Source: DSVZ01 sp037439785 | GTDB lineage: Bacteria > Verrucomicrobiota > Verrucomicrobiia > Limisphaerales > J093 | Direction: 5' to 3' | Assembly (NCBI GenBank): GCA_037439785.1 | Contig: JBBIVJ010000020.1 | Location: forward strand, 1-64,000 | DNA length: 64,000 nucleotides | In this document: positions 30,875-39,852 of the stretch, piece after piece | Numbering within the stretch: the stretch's first letter is position 1 | Layout: every line of letters begins with the position of its first letter | Made by a program: the position numbers and the translations under genes | Notes under the pieces: model-generated | Database searches by the model: none | Seen by the model: only the letters and a program-made list of their open reading frames with translations | What the model was told of the DNA's origin: nothing

Positions 30875-33649
30875 TCACACCGCCTGCTGGCCGGCGCCGT
30901 CGGCGCCGCCGCCGTCCAGGTCAATGAGGATGTCACGCGGCTCGGCACCCTTGCTGGGGCCGACGATGCCGCGGTTTTCCAGCTCGTCCATGATGCGCGC
31001 GGCGCGGGTGTAGCCGAGGCGGAGGCGGCGCTGGAGGAGCGAGACGCTGGCCTTTTGCTCGCTGCGGATGACCTCGATGCACTGCTGGATGAGGGCTTCG
31101 TCCTCCTCGCTGCCGTTGGCCTCGCCCACGCCGCCGCCGGGGGCGGCCAGTTGCTGGTGGATTTCCAGGTCGTAAAAGGGTTTGCCCTGCCGGGCGATGA
31201 ACTCGACCAGGGCCTGGATTTCCTGATCGGTGACCAGCGCGCCCTGGGCGCGGATGAGCTTGGCCGAGCCGGGGGGCAGGTAGAGCATGTCGCCCTTGCC
31301 CAGCAGTTTGTCGGCGCCCATGGCGTCGAGGATGGTCCGGGAGTCCACGCGGCTGGCGACCTGGAAGGCGATGCGGGCGGGGATGTTGGCCTTGATGACG
31401 CCGGTGATGACGTCCACCGAGGGCCGCTGCGTGGCCACTATGCAGTGAATGCCAGCGGCGCGGGCCATCTGGGTGATGCGGGCAATGGCCATCTCGACAT
31501 CCGCCGGTGCCATCAGCATCAGGTCCGCCAGCTCGTCAATGATCACCACGATGTAGCTGAGTTTGTCGGGGATGACGATGTCCTCGTCCTCGGGCAGGAC
31601 GATGTCCTCGTCCACCTGGACGGCGAAGCCGTCGGCGCCGGCTTCGATTTTTTCCTTTTGGGTGGTCAGGGGCAGCTCCGGTTCGCGGGGCGGCAGGGGC
31701 TTGTCCTTGGGCCGCTCGTTGAAGGCCTTGATGTTGCGGACACCGACGCGGGCGAAAATCTGGTAGCGCTTTTCCATTTCGCTCACCACCCAGCGGAGGG
31801 CGAGGATGACCTTCTTGGGGTCGGTGACGACCGGGACGACCAGGTGGGGGAGGCTGTTGTACTGCTGCAACTCGACCACCTTGGGGTCAATCATGACAAA
31901 CCGGAGCTGGTCGGGGGGAAAGCGGTAGAGCAGGGAGGCGACCATGGCGTTGATGCAAACGGATTTGCCCGAGCCGGTGCTGCCGGCGATGAGCAGATGC
32001 GGCATGTCCGCCAGGTCGCCAAGGAGGGGGTGGCCGTACACGTCCTTGCCCAGGGCCAGCGGGATGCGGGCCTTGGTGGCGCGCCACTCCTCCGATTCGA
32101 GCAGCTCGCGGAGGATGACCTTGGATTTGACGCGGTTGGGGACTTCGACACCGACCGAACTTTTGCCCGGCACGGGGGCGAGGATGTGGATGCGTTCGGC
32201 CTTGAGGGCGGCGGCGATGTTGTTGGTGAGGGCGGTGATTTTTTCGAGCTTCACGCCCGGGGCAGGGTGCAGTTCGTAGCGGGTGATGGTGGGTCCCTTG
32301 GTGATGTCGCCGGGAGTGACCTGGATGTCGAACTGGGCCAGCGTCTGCTGCATGAGGCGGGCGTTGGCCATGAGTTCTTCCTTGGACTCGGTGGGCCGGA
32401 CGGTGAGGTCGGGCAGGGCCAGCAGGTCCAGGGGCGGGAGTTTGTAGTTGCCGATCTGCGGCGGCCGAGAGACGGACAATGGCTTGGGTTTGGACCTGGC
32501 CGGCGCGGCGGGCTTGGGCGCAGGGGCGGCGGCGGGTGTTGGGGAGACAGCCGCGGAGGAAGAGGCCCCGGCCGGGGGGGCGGGCGTTTCGGGGGTGGCG
32601 GATCGAGCCGGCGGCTCTGCGGTGTCTTCGGCGGCACGGGGAGGAAGGTCGGCCCGAGGCGGCTGGAGGGCGTGGTTCTTGCCCAAGATGTCCTCGGTGG
32701 TGGCGGCGGCGACTTCGCGGGCGGGGATGACCTCGTTGATCTCGGGTTCCGGCTCGGCCACGGGTGCGGGGCGCGTCGCGCCGCGGGCGGGCTTGCCGGA
32801 CTCGGGGGCGGCGCGGAGTTGCGGCACGCTCAGGTCGCGCACGGTGGGCTCGGGCACGGGCAGGAGATCGGGGCCCAGGCCGGCGGGCGGGGGCTCGGGG
32901 GCTGGCGGGCCGGGGCGGTCCTGGCCGTTTTGCGCCCGCGCTTTTTCAAGTTCGGCCTGGAGGCGACGAGCCTCCTTCTCGAGTTCGCGGGTGCGTTTTT
33001 CGAGGCTTTTTTCATCGCCGGGGATGACCGGGGTGGGGGCCTGCCAGCGCGCCCAGAGCGCGCGCACCCAGTCGCCGAGTTGGAAATTGCTCAGGCCATA
33101 GAGGCCGATGAGGTAGAGGCAGCCGTAGATGATCGCGGCGCCGGCGGTGCCGAAGTAGCCGAGGCCGTACTCGTTCAGGGTGTGGCCAAGAATGCCGCCC
33201 GCGGAGGAGGCGTTCAGGTTGAAGGCCAGACGTTCCACTGCGCCGGCAGCGGGGTCGGCCGGCTCGAGCGCCAGGCGGCGAAGCGCCGCGGGGTCGGTGG
33301 CCAGGTCCAGGGCACCGCAGCAGACGGCCAGCACCAGGAGGGTCCAGAGCCACTTGCGCCGCAGGTAGGCGAGGACGCTCCAGAATTGGGCCAGCCCCAG
33401 TCCCAGCAGGAACACCGGCACCAGGTAGGCGCCGGCGCCCAGGGAGAAAAAGAGGCTGTAGGCCGCGTGCGCGCCGAAGCGGCCGACCCAGTTGTGGGGG
33501 GGATCGTTGGGCGGGGTGCGGACCGCGGCCAGGTCGTGCTTGTCAAAGGTGAACAAGGCCGCAAACAACAACAACGCCAGCCCCAGCAGGATGATGCCGA
33601 GGATGTCACTGCCGCCACGGGTGCCGTTGTCGGGGGTCTTCCGAGCCAC
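30875..33649 (-). CDS. ftsK: DNA translocase FtsK/SpoIIIE
   Basis: A 924-residue FtsK. Four or five membrane segments fill the first 200 residues (LGIILLGLALLLFAALFTF and others). A long Pro/Ala/Glu-rich linker follows to about residue 420. The beta domain and the RecA-like motor have Walker A IAGSTGSGKS (K562) and Walker B VVIIDELADLM. The C-terminal gamma winged-helix domain (ASVSLLQRRLRLGYTRAARIMDELE) recognises KOPS/SRS-type sequences. It segregates the chromosome terminus at division and can activate XerCD. No ftsK partner genes are nearby. Confidence 0.96.
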   Translation of the reverse strand: MARKTPDNGTRGGSDILGIILLGLALLLFAALFTFDKHDLAAVRTPPNDPPHNWVGRFGAHAAYSLFFSLGAGAYLVPVFLLGLGLAQFWSVLAYLRRKWLWTLLVLAVCCGALDLATDPAALRRLALEPADPAAGAVERLAFNLNASSAGGILGHTLNEYGLGYFGTAGAAIIYGCLYLIGLYGLSNFQLGDWVRALWARWQAPTPVIPGDEKSLEKRTRELEKEARRLQAELEKARAQNGQDRPGPPAPEPPPAGLGPDLLPVPEPTVRDLSVPQLRAAPESGKPARGATRPAPVAEPEPEINEVIPAREVAAATTEDILGKNHALQPPRADLPPRAAEDTAEPPARSATPETPAPPAGASSSAAVSPTPAAAPAPKPAAPARSKPKPLSVSRPPQIGNYKLPPLDLLALPDLTVRPTESKEELMANARLMQQTLAQFDIQVTPGDITKGPTITRYELHPAPGVKLEKITALTNNIAAALKAERIHILAPVPGKSSVGVEVPNRVKSKVILRELLESEEWRATKARIPLALGKDVYGHPLLGDLADMPHLLIAGSTGSGKSVCINAMVASLLYRFPPDQLRFVMIDPKVVELQQYNSLPHLVVPVVTDPKKVILALRWVVSEMEKRYQIFARVGVRNIKAFNERPKDKPLPPREPELPLTTQKEKIEAGADGFAVQVDEDIVLPEDEDIVIPDKLSYIVVIIDELADLMLMAPADVEMAIARITQMARAAGIHCIVATQRPSVDVITGVIKANIPARIAFQVASRVDSRTILDAMGADKLLGKGDMLYLPPGSAKLIRAQGALVTDQEIQALVEFIARQGKPFYDLEIHQQLAAPGGGVGEANGSEEDEALIQQCIEVIRSEQKASVSLLQRRLRLGYTRAARIMDELENRGIVGPSKGAEPRDILIDLDGGGADGAGQQAV

Positions 33650-33801
33650 GCCCGCAATCTAGAAACCTCCCCCCGGACTGCAATGCGGAAACCGTGACCG
33701 CCTTGCCCAACTTGTTCGCCAGAATGGAGGCGGGGCGGGAGAAGAACGTTCCGGCCCGGCTGCTTGCCGGGCTTGTCCCGTCGCCGTGCTGGGGCCGGAC
33801 C

Positions 33802-34656
33802 TCAATCTCCCTCCAGCGCCGGGTGAACGACGCGGTAAAACCCCTGCGTTCCCCCCGCCGGCGGGTCCCAAATGATGCGCGTGCCGGGAGCGGACACCGT
33901 GGTCAGGGGGTGCCAGAGAAAGAGGTCGGCGCTGCGTTCCAAGGTGTACCGCTGCCCCGGCACGGCGTCCCAGCTCAGCGCACCCGCGGGGCCCGGTTCG
34001 AGGCGGGGCGGGCGCACCAGCGCCACGTGCATGAGGTCCACCACCGCCGCCGCCGAGGTGGTGTTGTCACCCAGGAACAGGAAATTGGGAGTTTCGTACA
34101 CGTCCGGAAAGCCCGCGAAGGCGGTGTAGTCCCGCCACGGGCCGGAGAGGACGGGGGTGCGGTTGAGGAACAGGGTGTAGCGGTTACCGCGGCAGCTCAG
34201 CACGGCCTCGACCGGGCCGCTCCAGAAGGGGAAGTCGGCCGATTCGCCGCGCGTGAACAGGGGCTGGTCGTGCTGCGCAAAGACATCCCCCTCGCTAAAA
34301 CCCAGCTCGATGCCGCGACGTTCGGTGTCGAGCACAATTACCGAGAAGCCGGCACGTTCGGGCCGTGTGCGCTGCGCTCCGATCAGGTGGAAGCGCAGGA
34401 AGAGGTTGAAACCCGCGCGCCGGTCCAGGGGCGGGTTGGGCCGGAGGGCGTAGCCGACAGCCTCGGACAGTGAGGGGCCCGTCTCCAAGCGGGTGGCCGA
34501 ACCGGTGTGCGTCTGGCGGGCGTTGCCGGGCAACGCCGCGAAGCTCCACCCCTGGGCGGCGGGGAGCGTGCCCTGTTGGGCATCGTAGAGGATCTGCGAA
34601 TGGCCGGAAATCCCGGACATGGCCAAGAACACCCCGGCGGCAAAAGCGCGCGACAT
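33802..34656 (-). CDS. secreted protein of unknown function with verrucomicrobial-type C-terminus
   Basis: About 284 residues. A signal peptide (AFAAGVFLAMSGISGHSQ) is followed by a beta-rich region without a family I can name; it may be a laminin-G/concanavalin-like jelly roll. The C-terminus, LSWDAVPGQRYTLERSADLFLWHPL, resembles a short module that ends many secreted proteins of Verrucomicrobia. Alternative ATG codons at 34665 and 34668 are possible, and 34656 fits best with the signal peptide. A longer frame upstream to 35046 would overlap the cytochrome gene antisense and is rejected. It is divergent from the cytochrome c gene. Confidence 0.6.
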   Translation of the reverse strand: MSRAFAAGVFLAMSGISGHSQILYDAQQGTLPAAQGWSFAALPGNARQTHTGSATRLETGPSLSEAVGYALRPNPPLDRRAGFNLFLRFHLIGAQRTRPERAGFSVIVLDTERRGIELGFSEGDVFAQHDQPLFTRGESADFPFWSGPVEAVLSCRGNRYTLFLNRTPVLSGPWRDYTAFAGFPDVYETPNFLFLGDNTTSAAAVVDLMHVALVRPPRLEPGPAGALSWDAVPGQRYTLERSADLFLWHPLTTVSAPGTRIIWDPPAGGTQGFYRVVHPALEGD

Positions 34657-34838
34657 GGGCGGCATCATCCCGCTCCGCCCTGCAGAGGCAAGGCGGGCGG
34701 CGGGGGAGCGCCATCGCCACCGTCTGGAAGGCCGCCGGAAGCCGGGTCCGGTCGAACGGCGCGGGACCGCCTCGAGGGCGACGGCCGGCGGGGTGGCGCC
34801 GGGGCTTCCGGGATAAAGGACATCCAGGTGAATTTGCC

Positions 34839-34867
34839 TTGACAGTCCCCGTCCAAAACCCTGAACT
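34839..34867 (+). promoter_or_regulatory. candidate sigma-70 promoter of the small cytochrome c gene
   Basis: TTGACA (34839-34844), a perfect -35 hexamer, is followed 17 bases later by TGAACT (34862-34867), four of six matches to TATAAT. It lies about 28 bases upstream of the cytochrome start codon. Confidence 0.5.
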
Positions 34868-34894
34868 GAGTTCGAACAATATTCGCAAACGCTT

Positions 34895-35227
34895 ATGAAA
34901 ACCTCCCTCACCACATTCCTCGCCTCCCTGTTCCTGGCCGGCGCCTCGTTGACGGCGGCGGACGTGAAAGCCAACTGGGAGAAACACTGCCAGAAGTGCC
35001 ACGGCGCCGATGGCAGGGGCCAGACCACCATGGGCAAGAAGCTCAAGGTGCTGGACTACACCAATCCCGAACACCAGAAGAAGTTCACCGACGAGTTGGC
35101 CTTCAAGATCACCAAGGAAGGCAAGAAGGAGGGCGACAAGACCCTCATGAAGGCCTACAAGGACGAGTTGAGCGACGAGGAGATCAAGGCGCTGGTCGAG
35201 TACGTCCGCAAGTTCGCCAAGAAGTAA
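34895..35227 (+). CDS. small periplasmic cytochrome c
   Basis: A 110-residue protein with a signal peptide (SLTTFLASLFLAGASLTAA) and one CQKCH heme site at C32-C35-H36. A helix-rich tail ends in ELSDEEIKALVEYVRKFAKK. A distal methionine ligand may be M46 in QTTMGKK or the Met of TLMKAYK. It is a soluble electron carrier of the cytochrome c6/c553-like type. It has its own promoter candidate and is followed by a strong terminator, so it is a single-gene unit next to the multiheme cytochrome cluster. Partnership with those cytochromes is inferred from position. Confidence 0.9.
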   Translation: MKTSLTTFLASLFLAGASLTAADVKANWEKHCQKCHGADGRGQTTMGKKLKVLDYTNPEHQKKFTDELAFKITKEGKKEGDKTLMKAYKDELSDEEIKALVEYVRKFAKK

Positions 35228-35288
35228 GCACGCACCGGCGCGGCGCCGACGCGCGGCTCCGCCGTCCAGTTCCCCGACTCTTTGCCCG

Positions 35289-35327
35289 CCGCCGCAAGTG
35301 GATGCGTTCACGTGCGGCGGTTGTTTT
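35289..35327 (+). terminator. intrinsic terminator after the small cytochrome c gene
   Basis: The stem CCGCCGCA (35289-35296) pairs with TGCGGCGG (35313-35320). An inner GTGGA/TTCAC pairing extends the stem, and TTGTTTT follows directly. A GC-rich hairpin plus a U-rich tail is a standard rho-independent terminator. Confidence 0.8.
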
Positions 35328-35495
35328 GGGGGCGGTGGCTTTCGGCTAATCGTGCCGGGACAAGAAAGGGCAAGCCTTAAGCAAGACCGGGTGAGCCCCC
35401 GGTCAGCCGCCGGCTACAGTGGCGCCGGATGTCGCGGGGGCAGCAGGTAGCACCGACGCGGTGCCGACGCGAGATTAGGTGACAGGACTCCGGCT

Positions 35496-36971
35496 ATGAG
35501 CAACACGACCGGCAGCGGTATGACGGCGCGGTGTCCGCGGTTGTGGAACTGGATCAGCCTGGCGGGCGGGGTCACGATCGCCGCCAGCATCTTCGCCGCG
35601 GGGCTGTTGTTTCAGGTGGACGCCTTCGGGAAGGGGTCCAACCCGTACGTGGGGGTGCTGACCTACCTGGTGGCGCCGGTGTTCACCTTCCTGGGGCTGG
35701 GGCTGGTGGTGCTGGGCATCCTCCTGCGCCGGCGGGAGATCAAACTGCGAGGGGAGCCGATCCCGCTGGTGATTGACCTGTCGCGCCCGCGGGACCGGCG
35801 CATCCTGGGCTATTTCATCGGCGGCAGCGCGCTGTTCCTGGTGGTGACGGCGGTGGGCAGCTACCACAGCTACCACTTCACCGAGTCCACGCTCTTCTGC
35901 GGCCAGGCATGCCACACGGTCATGGAACCCGAGATGGTCACCTACCAGCATTCGCCGCACGCCCGCGTGGCCTGCGTGCAGTGCCATATCGGCCCCGGCG
36001 CCGAGTGGTACGTCAAGGCCAAGCTCTCCGGCCTGTACCAGGTGTACGCCACCGCCTTCAACAAGTTCCCCCGCCCCATCCCCACGCCCATCAGCAACCT
36101 GCGCCCGGCCCGCGACACCTGCGAGCAGTGCCACTGGCCGGAGAAGTTTTCTGGCGACATGGTCCGCACCTACACCCATTTCCTGAGCGACCCCACCAAC
36201 ACCGAGTACTCGGTGCAGTTGCTCTTGAAGGTCGGCGGCGCCAACCCCCGCCTGGGCCGCGCCGAGGGCATCCACTGGCATGTTAGCAAGGATCACCAGG
36301 TCGAGTACTATGCCGCCGACGAGAAACGTCTGAAAATTCCCTGGGTGCGCCTGACCCAGGCCGACGGCACGGTGGTCGAGTACCGCGCCCCGGACTTCAC
36401 CAACACCGTCAACCCCGCCGAAATCCGGGTGATGGACTGCATGGATTGCCACAACCGTCCCGCCCACATCTACCAGAAACCCAACGAGGCGGTGGACCTT
36501 GCCCTGGCCCTCGGCCACATTGACCGCGGCCTGCCCTCGGTCCGCAGCAACGCCACCTACCTCATCACCCAGCCGTACCCGGACGTGCCCACCGCCCTGG
36601 CCGCCATCGCCTCGGGCATGCGGGAACGCTACCCCAACGACCCGCGCGTCAACCCGGCGATCGCCGCGCTCCAGGACATCTACCGGAACAATTTCTTCCC
36701 CGCCATGAAGGCCAATTGGCGCGAGTACCCCGAGCACATCGGCCACAAGGACTGGCCCGGTTGTGTGCGTTGCCACGACGACAACCACCCCTCGACCGAT
36801 GGCAAGCGCAACATCGGCTTCAAGAACTGCCACACCTGCCACGAAATCCTCGCCCAAGGCGCGGGCGAGGAACTCCGCCGGCTGACCCCCGGCGGCCAGG
36901 AATTCAGGCACCCGGTCGAGGACTGGGACCCCGCCTTTGCCTGCCACGACTGCCACACCGGCGGCCCGTGA
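35496..36971 (+). CDS. NapC/NirT-like membrane multiheme cytochrome c
   Basis: A 491-residue membrane-anchored cytochrome. Two or three hydrophobic segments lie at about residues 17-40, 50-76 and 104-125. Seven heme-like sites follow: one CX3CH (CGQACHTVM, as is common for the first heme of this family) and six CXXCH (CVQCH, CEQCH, CMDCH, CVRCH, CHTCH, CHDCH). The NapC/NirT region has YQHSPHARVACVQCHIGPGA. These proteins pass electrons from quinol to periplasmic partners. It is 13 bases upstream of the nonaheme cytochrome b/c gene, so the two are likely one operon. The terminal reductase partner is not in the window. Confidence 0.88.
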   Translation: MSNTTGSGMTARCPRLWNWISLAGGVTIAASIFAAGLLFQVDAFGKGSNPYVGVLTYLVAPVFTFLGLGLVVLGILLRRREIKLRGEPIPLVIDLSRPRDRRILGYFIGGSALFLVVTAVGSYHSYHFTESTLFCGQACHTVMEPEMVTYQHSPHARVACVQCHIGPGAEWYVKAKLSGLYQVYATAFNKFPRPIPTPISNLRPARDTCEQCHWPEKFSGDMVRTYTHFLSDPTNTEYSVQLLLKVGGANPRLGRAEGIHWHVSKDHQVEYYAADEKRLKIPWVRLTQADGTVVEYRAPDFTNTVNPAEIRVMDCMDCHNRPAHIYQKPNEAVDLALALGHIDRGLPSVRSNATYLITQPYPDVPTALAAIASGMRERYPNDPRVNPAIAALQDIYRNNFFPAMKANWREYPEHIGHKDWPGCVRCHDDNHPSTDGKRNIGFKNCHTCHEILAQGAGEELRRLTPGGQEFRHPVEDWDPAFACHDCHTGGP

Positions 36972-36984
36972 CCCCGCCCGCCGC

Positions 36985-39019
36985 ATGAGATTCCGTCGCG
37001 CCACCTCTGCCTTGTCTGCTCTGTTGCTGGTTGGAGCGGGACTCTTGGGTGCCGGCGTCGGACCCGCCCGGTCCGCCGAGGCCGCCCCGGAGGAGGAAAG
37101 TCCGGCCGCGGAAGCCCCCGCCGCCCGCACCTTCACCAACGCCGACTGCCTGGACTGCCACACCGATCCGACACTGACCAAGACCCGCCAGGGCCGCGAA
37201 GTGCCCCTGGCGGCGGTGGACACCAACCTCTTCACCCGCTTCCGTGCACGGCGCGTTGGATTGCACCGATTGCCACGGGGCGCATGAAATCATCCCGGTC
37301 AAGCACCCGGACTCGCCGGTCTTCAAGCTCAACCTCCCGCGCACCTGCGCCAAGTGTCACAACAACCCGCAGGTCATCGAGCAGTACCACCTGCGTCAGC
37401 CGGAAGCCCCGACCCACTTCCTGGACAGCATCCACGGCCGCGCGCTGCTGAAGATGGGCCTGATCGTCGCCCCGTCCTGCAACGACTGCCACGGCGTGCA
37501 CGACATCAAGCGCAGCCTCGACAAGGGCTCGCCCATCAGCCACGCGCGCATCAGCCAGACCTGTGGCAAGTGCCACGTGAAGGTCGAAGAAGTCTATGCC
37601 CGCAGCGTGCACGGCCAGGTGCTGGCCCGCGGGGAACCCGGCGGCCCGGTCTGCACCGATTGCCACACCGCCCACGACATCGAGCCGCCGGCCAACGGCC
37701 ACTTCAAGAAGGTCCGCGACCAGCGCTGCGGCAAGTGCCACCAGGACCGGCTTCACCGCTACCACGAAACCTACCACGGCAAGGCCATGGAACTGGGCCG
37801 GGCGCACCGGGCCGAGGACGTGGCGGCCTGTTACGACTGCCACGGACACCACGACGTGTTGCCGCCCAGCGACCCGGCGTCCCGGCTCTCATCCGGCAAC
37901 ATCGTGGCCACCTGCCGGGCCTGTCACCCCCACGCCAACGCCGGCTTTGCCAGCTACCTGCCGCACGCCGATCCCCTGGACCGCCAGAACTACCCGCAAC
38001 TGCACGCGGTCTTTGTGTTCATGACCGGCCTGTTGATCGCGGTCTTCGCCTTCTTCGGCGGGCACACCCTGTTGTGGCCGGGCCGCTCGGTGTACCTCTA
38101 CCTGCACGACTCGAAGACCTTCCGGGAGGCCAAGATCGAGACCCAGCGGGGCGGGGAGTGGTTCACCCGCTTCAGCCCCTTCGAGCAGTTCCTGCACCTG
38201 CTGGTGGTCACCAGCTTCCTGCTGCTGGTCATCACCGGCATGCCACTCAAGTTCTACTACACCGACTGGGCCAAGACGCTCTTCGGCTTCATCGGCGGCG
38301 CGCCCACCGCCCGCTGGCTGCACCGCTTTGGCGCGGTGGTCACCTTCCTGTACTTCGGTCTGCACCTGCTCCAACTGCTCCGCCTGGCCTGGACGCGCCG
38401 GGGCGTGCTGCGGGACCCGCAGACCGGTCGGTGGCAACCCGCGCGCCTGGCGCGGGCCTTGTTCGGCCCGGACTCGATGGTCCCTACGCGCCAGGACTGG
38501 CGTGACTTCGTCGCCCACCAGAAATGGTTCTTCGGCAAGGGACCCAGGCCGCAGTTCGACCGCTGGACGTACTGGGAGAAATTCGACTACTTCGCCGTGT
38601 TCTGGGGTGTGTTTGCCATCGGCCTGTCCGGCCTGGTCATGTGGTTCCCGACCTTCTTCACCAGTTTCCTGCCCGGCTGGATCATCAACGTGGCGCTCAT
38701 TGTGCACTCGGACGAGGCCCTGCTGGCGGCGGGCTTCATCTTCACCATCCATTTCTTCAACACCCATTTCCGGCTGGAGAAGTTCCCGATGGACACTGTG
38801 ACCTTCTCCGGCCGCATCTCGAAGACCGAGATGCTCCACGAACGCCGCCGCTGGTACGACCGCCTGGTGGCCGAAGGGCGGCTGGACGATTACCGCGTGC
38901 GGGATGAGTGGGAGCGGAGCAAAGGTATCGCCCGCACCCTGGGCTACCTGTTTTTCGGCACCGGCCTGGTGCTGCTGGCGCTGATCATCTACGCCATGTC
39001 CACGCGCCTGGTGCACTGA
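36985..39019 (+). pseudogene. nonaheme cytochrome c / cytochrome b fusion with an apparent one-base frameshift
   Basis: The gene starts at ATG 36985 with a signal peptide (LLLVGAGLLGAGVGPARSAE) and the first heme site CLDCH. The frame then breaks at about 37240: the DNA reads CGCTTCCGTGCAC, and removing one T restores Ser-Val-His-Gly and continues in the frame 37244-39019. That frame carries eight more CXXCH sites (CTDCH, CAKCH, CNDCH, CGKCH, CTDCH, CGKCH, CYDCH, CRACH). A C-terminal cytochrome b-like part follows with FSPFEQFLHLLVVTSFLLL, WLHRFGAVVTFLYFGLHLL and further membrane helices. It could be a real mutation or an assembly error. Restart from GTG 37244 would lack a signal peptide. It would act as a quinol-linked electron-transfer unit with the preceding NapC/NirT-like protein. 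Confidence 0.8.
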
Positions 39020-39026
39020 GCCGCCA

Positions 39027-39046
39027 GGGGGCGGAACTCCGCCCCC
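39027..39046. terminator. perfect hairpin between convergent genes
   Basis: GGGGGCGG (39027-39034) pairs exactly with CCGCCCCC (39039-39046) across an AACT loop, between the cytochrome fusion and the convergent hydrolase. No U-tract follows, so termination is plausible but unproven. Confidence 0.4.
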
Positions 39047-39074
39047 CGTCCGGCTCGGCCGGCCGCGACCATCC

Positions 39075-39836
39075 TCAACGCGGCCGCTGATGCTTCAGCA
39101 ACCACTCGTAGAGCCGGGGGTTGGCGTAGGTCTCCGTCCACGAATCGTGCTGCGCCTCCGGGTAAACCGTCAGTTCCACCTCCCGCACCCCCGCCCGCCG
39201 CAGGGCCTCGACCATGCGCTCGGATTCGGCCAGCTTCACCACCGGGTCCCTGGCCCCGTGGAAGGCCCACACCCCCAGGCTGCGCAAGGCCTCGGCTTTG
39301 GCCGGGTCGGCCAGCATCGCCCTGATGGGATCGCCGCCACCGCAGATGGGGACAATGGCCGCAAAGCGCTCGGGATGGGCCAGCCCCAGGCTCCAGGTGC
39401 CGTAGCCGCCCATGCTCAGGCCGGTCAGATAAACCCGCGTCGGGTCCACCGGCAGACGGGCCAGCACGTCGTCCAGCAGGGCCAGCAGCTCGTCGTTGTC
39501 CCAGGTGCGGCCGGCCGGGCACTGGGGCGCCAAGACCACGAAGGGGAAGTCCGGCTGTTCGCGGACGATTTTGGGGGGACCGTGCTTGGCCACCAGCCAG
39601 ACGTCGCTGCCGCGCTCGCCCGCGCCGTGCAGGAACAGGATCAACGGCCACCTGCGGTCCGGCTGGCTGGCTGCGGCCCGCGGCACGTACAACAAGTACG
39701 GCAGGGTGACGCGGCGGGTGATCTGCCCGGTGAACTGGCGGGCCTGGAGGGGGTCCTCGGTTTTCACGGGTTGGGTCAGAGCCGGGCCGCCCAGCAGGGC
39801 GACGGCCAGCAGGGCCGGAAGACTGCGGGTGTGCAT
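39075..39836 (-). CDS. secreted alpha/beta hydrolase (esterase/peptidase-like)
   Basis: A 253-residue protein with a signal peptide (SLPALLAVALLGGPALTQP). It has the alpha/beta hydrolase fold: oxyanion region ILFLHGAGERG, nucleophile GLSMGGYGTW (Ser), acid in FHGARDPVV and His in EAQHDSW. It resembles small prolyl-oligopeptidase-like or polyhydroxybutyrate-depolymerase-like esterases of polysaccharide degraders. The substrate is unknown. It begins 16 bases downstream of the kpsF gene on the same strand and may be co-transcribed with it. Confidence 0.85.
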   Translation of the reverse strand: MHTRSLPALLAVALLGGPALTQPVKTEDPLQARQFTGQITRRVTLPYLLYVPRAAASQPDRRWPLILFLHGAGERGSDVWLVAKHGPPKIVREQPDFPFVVLAPQCPAGRTWDNDELLALLDDVLARLPVDPTRVYLTGLSMGGYGTWSLGLAHPERFAAIVPICGGGDPIRAMLADPAKAEALRSLGVWAFHGARDPVVKLAESERMVEALRRAGVREVELTVYPEAQHDSWTETYANPRLYEWLLKHQRPR

Positions 39837-39852
39837 GGTGGGCGGCAGCTTC

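Noticed and set aside
33802..35046. N-terminally extended form of the secreted protein, reaching 35046
   Set aside because: The extension would overlap the cytochrome c gene antisense and contains no signal peptide at its own start. The internal ATG at 34656 does.
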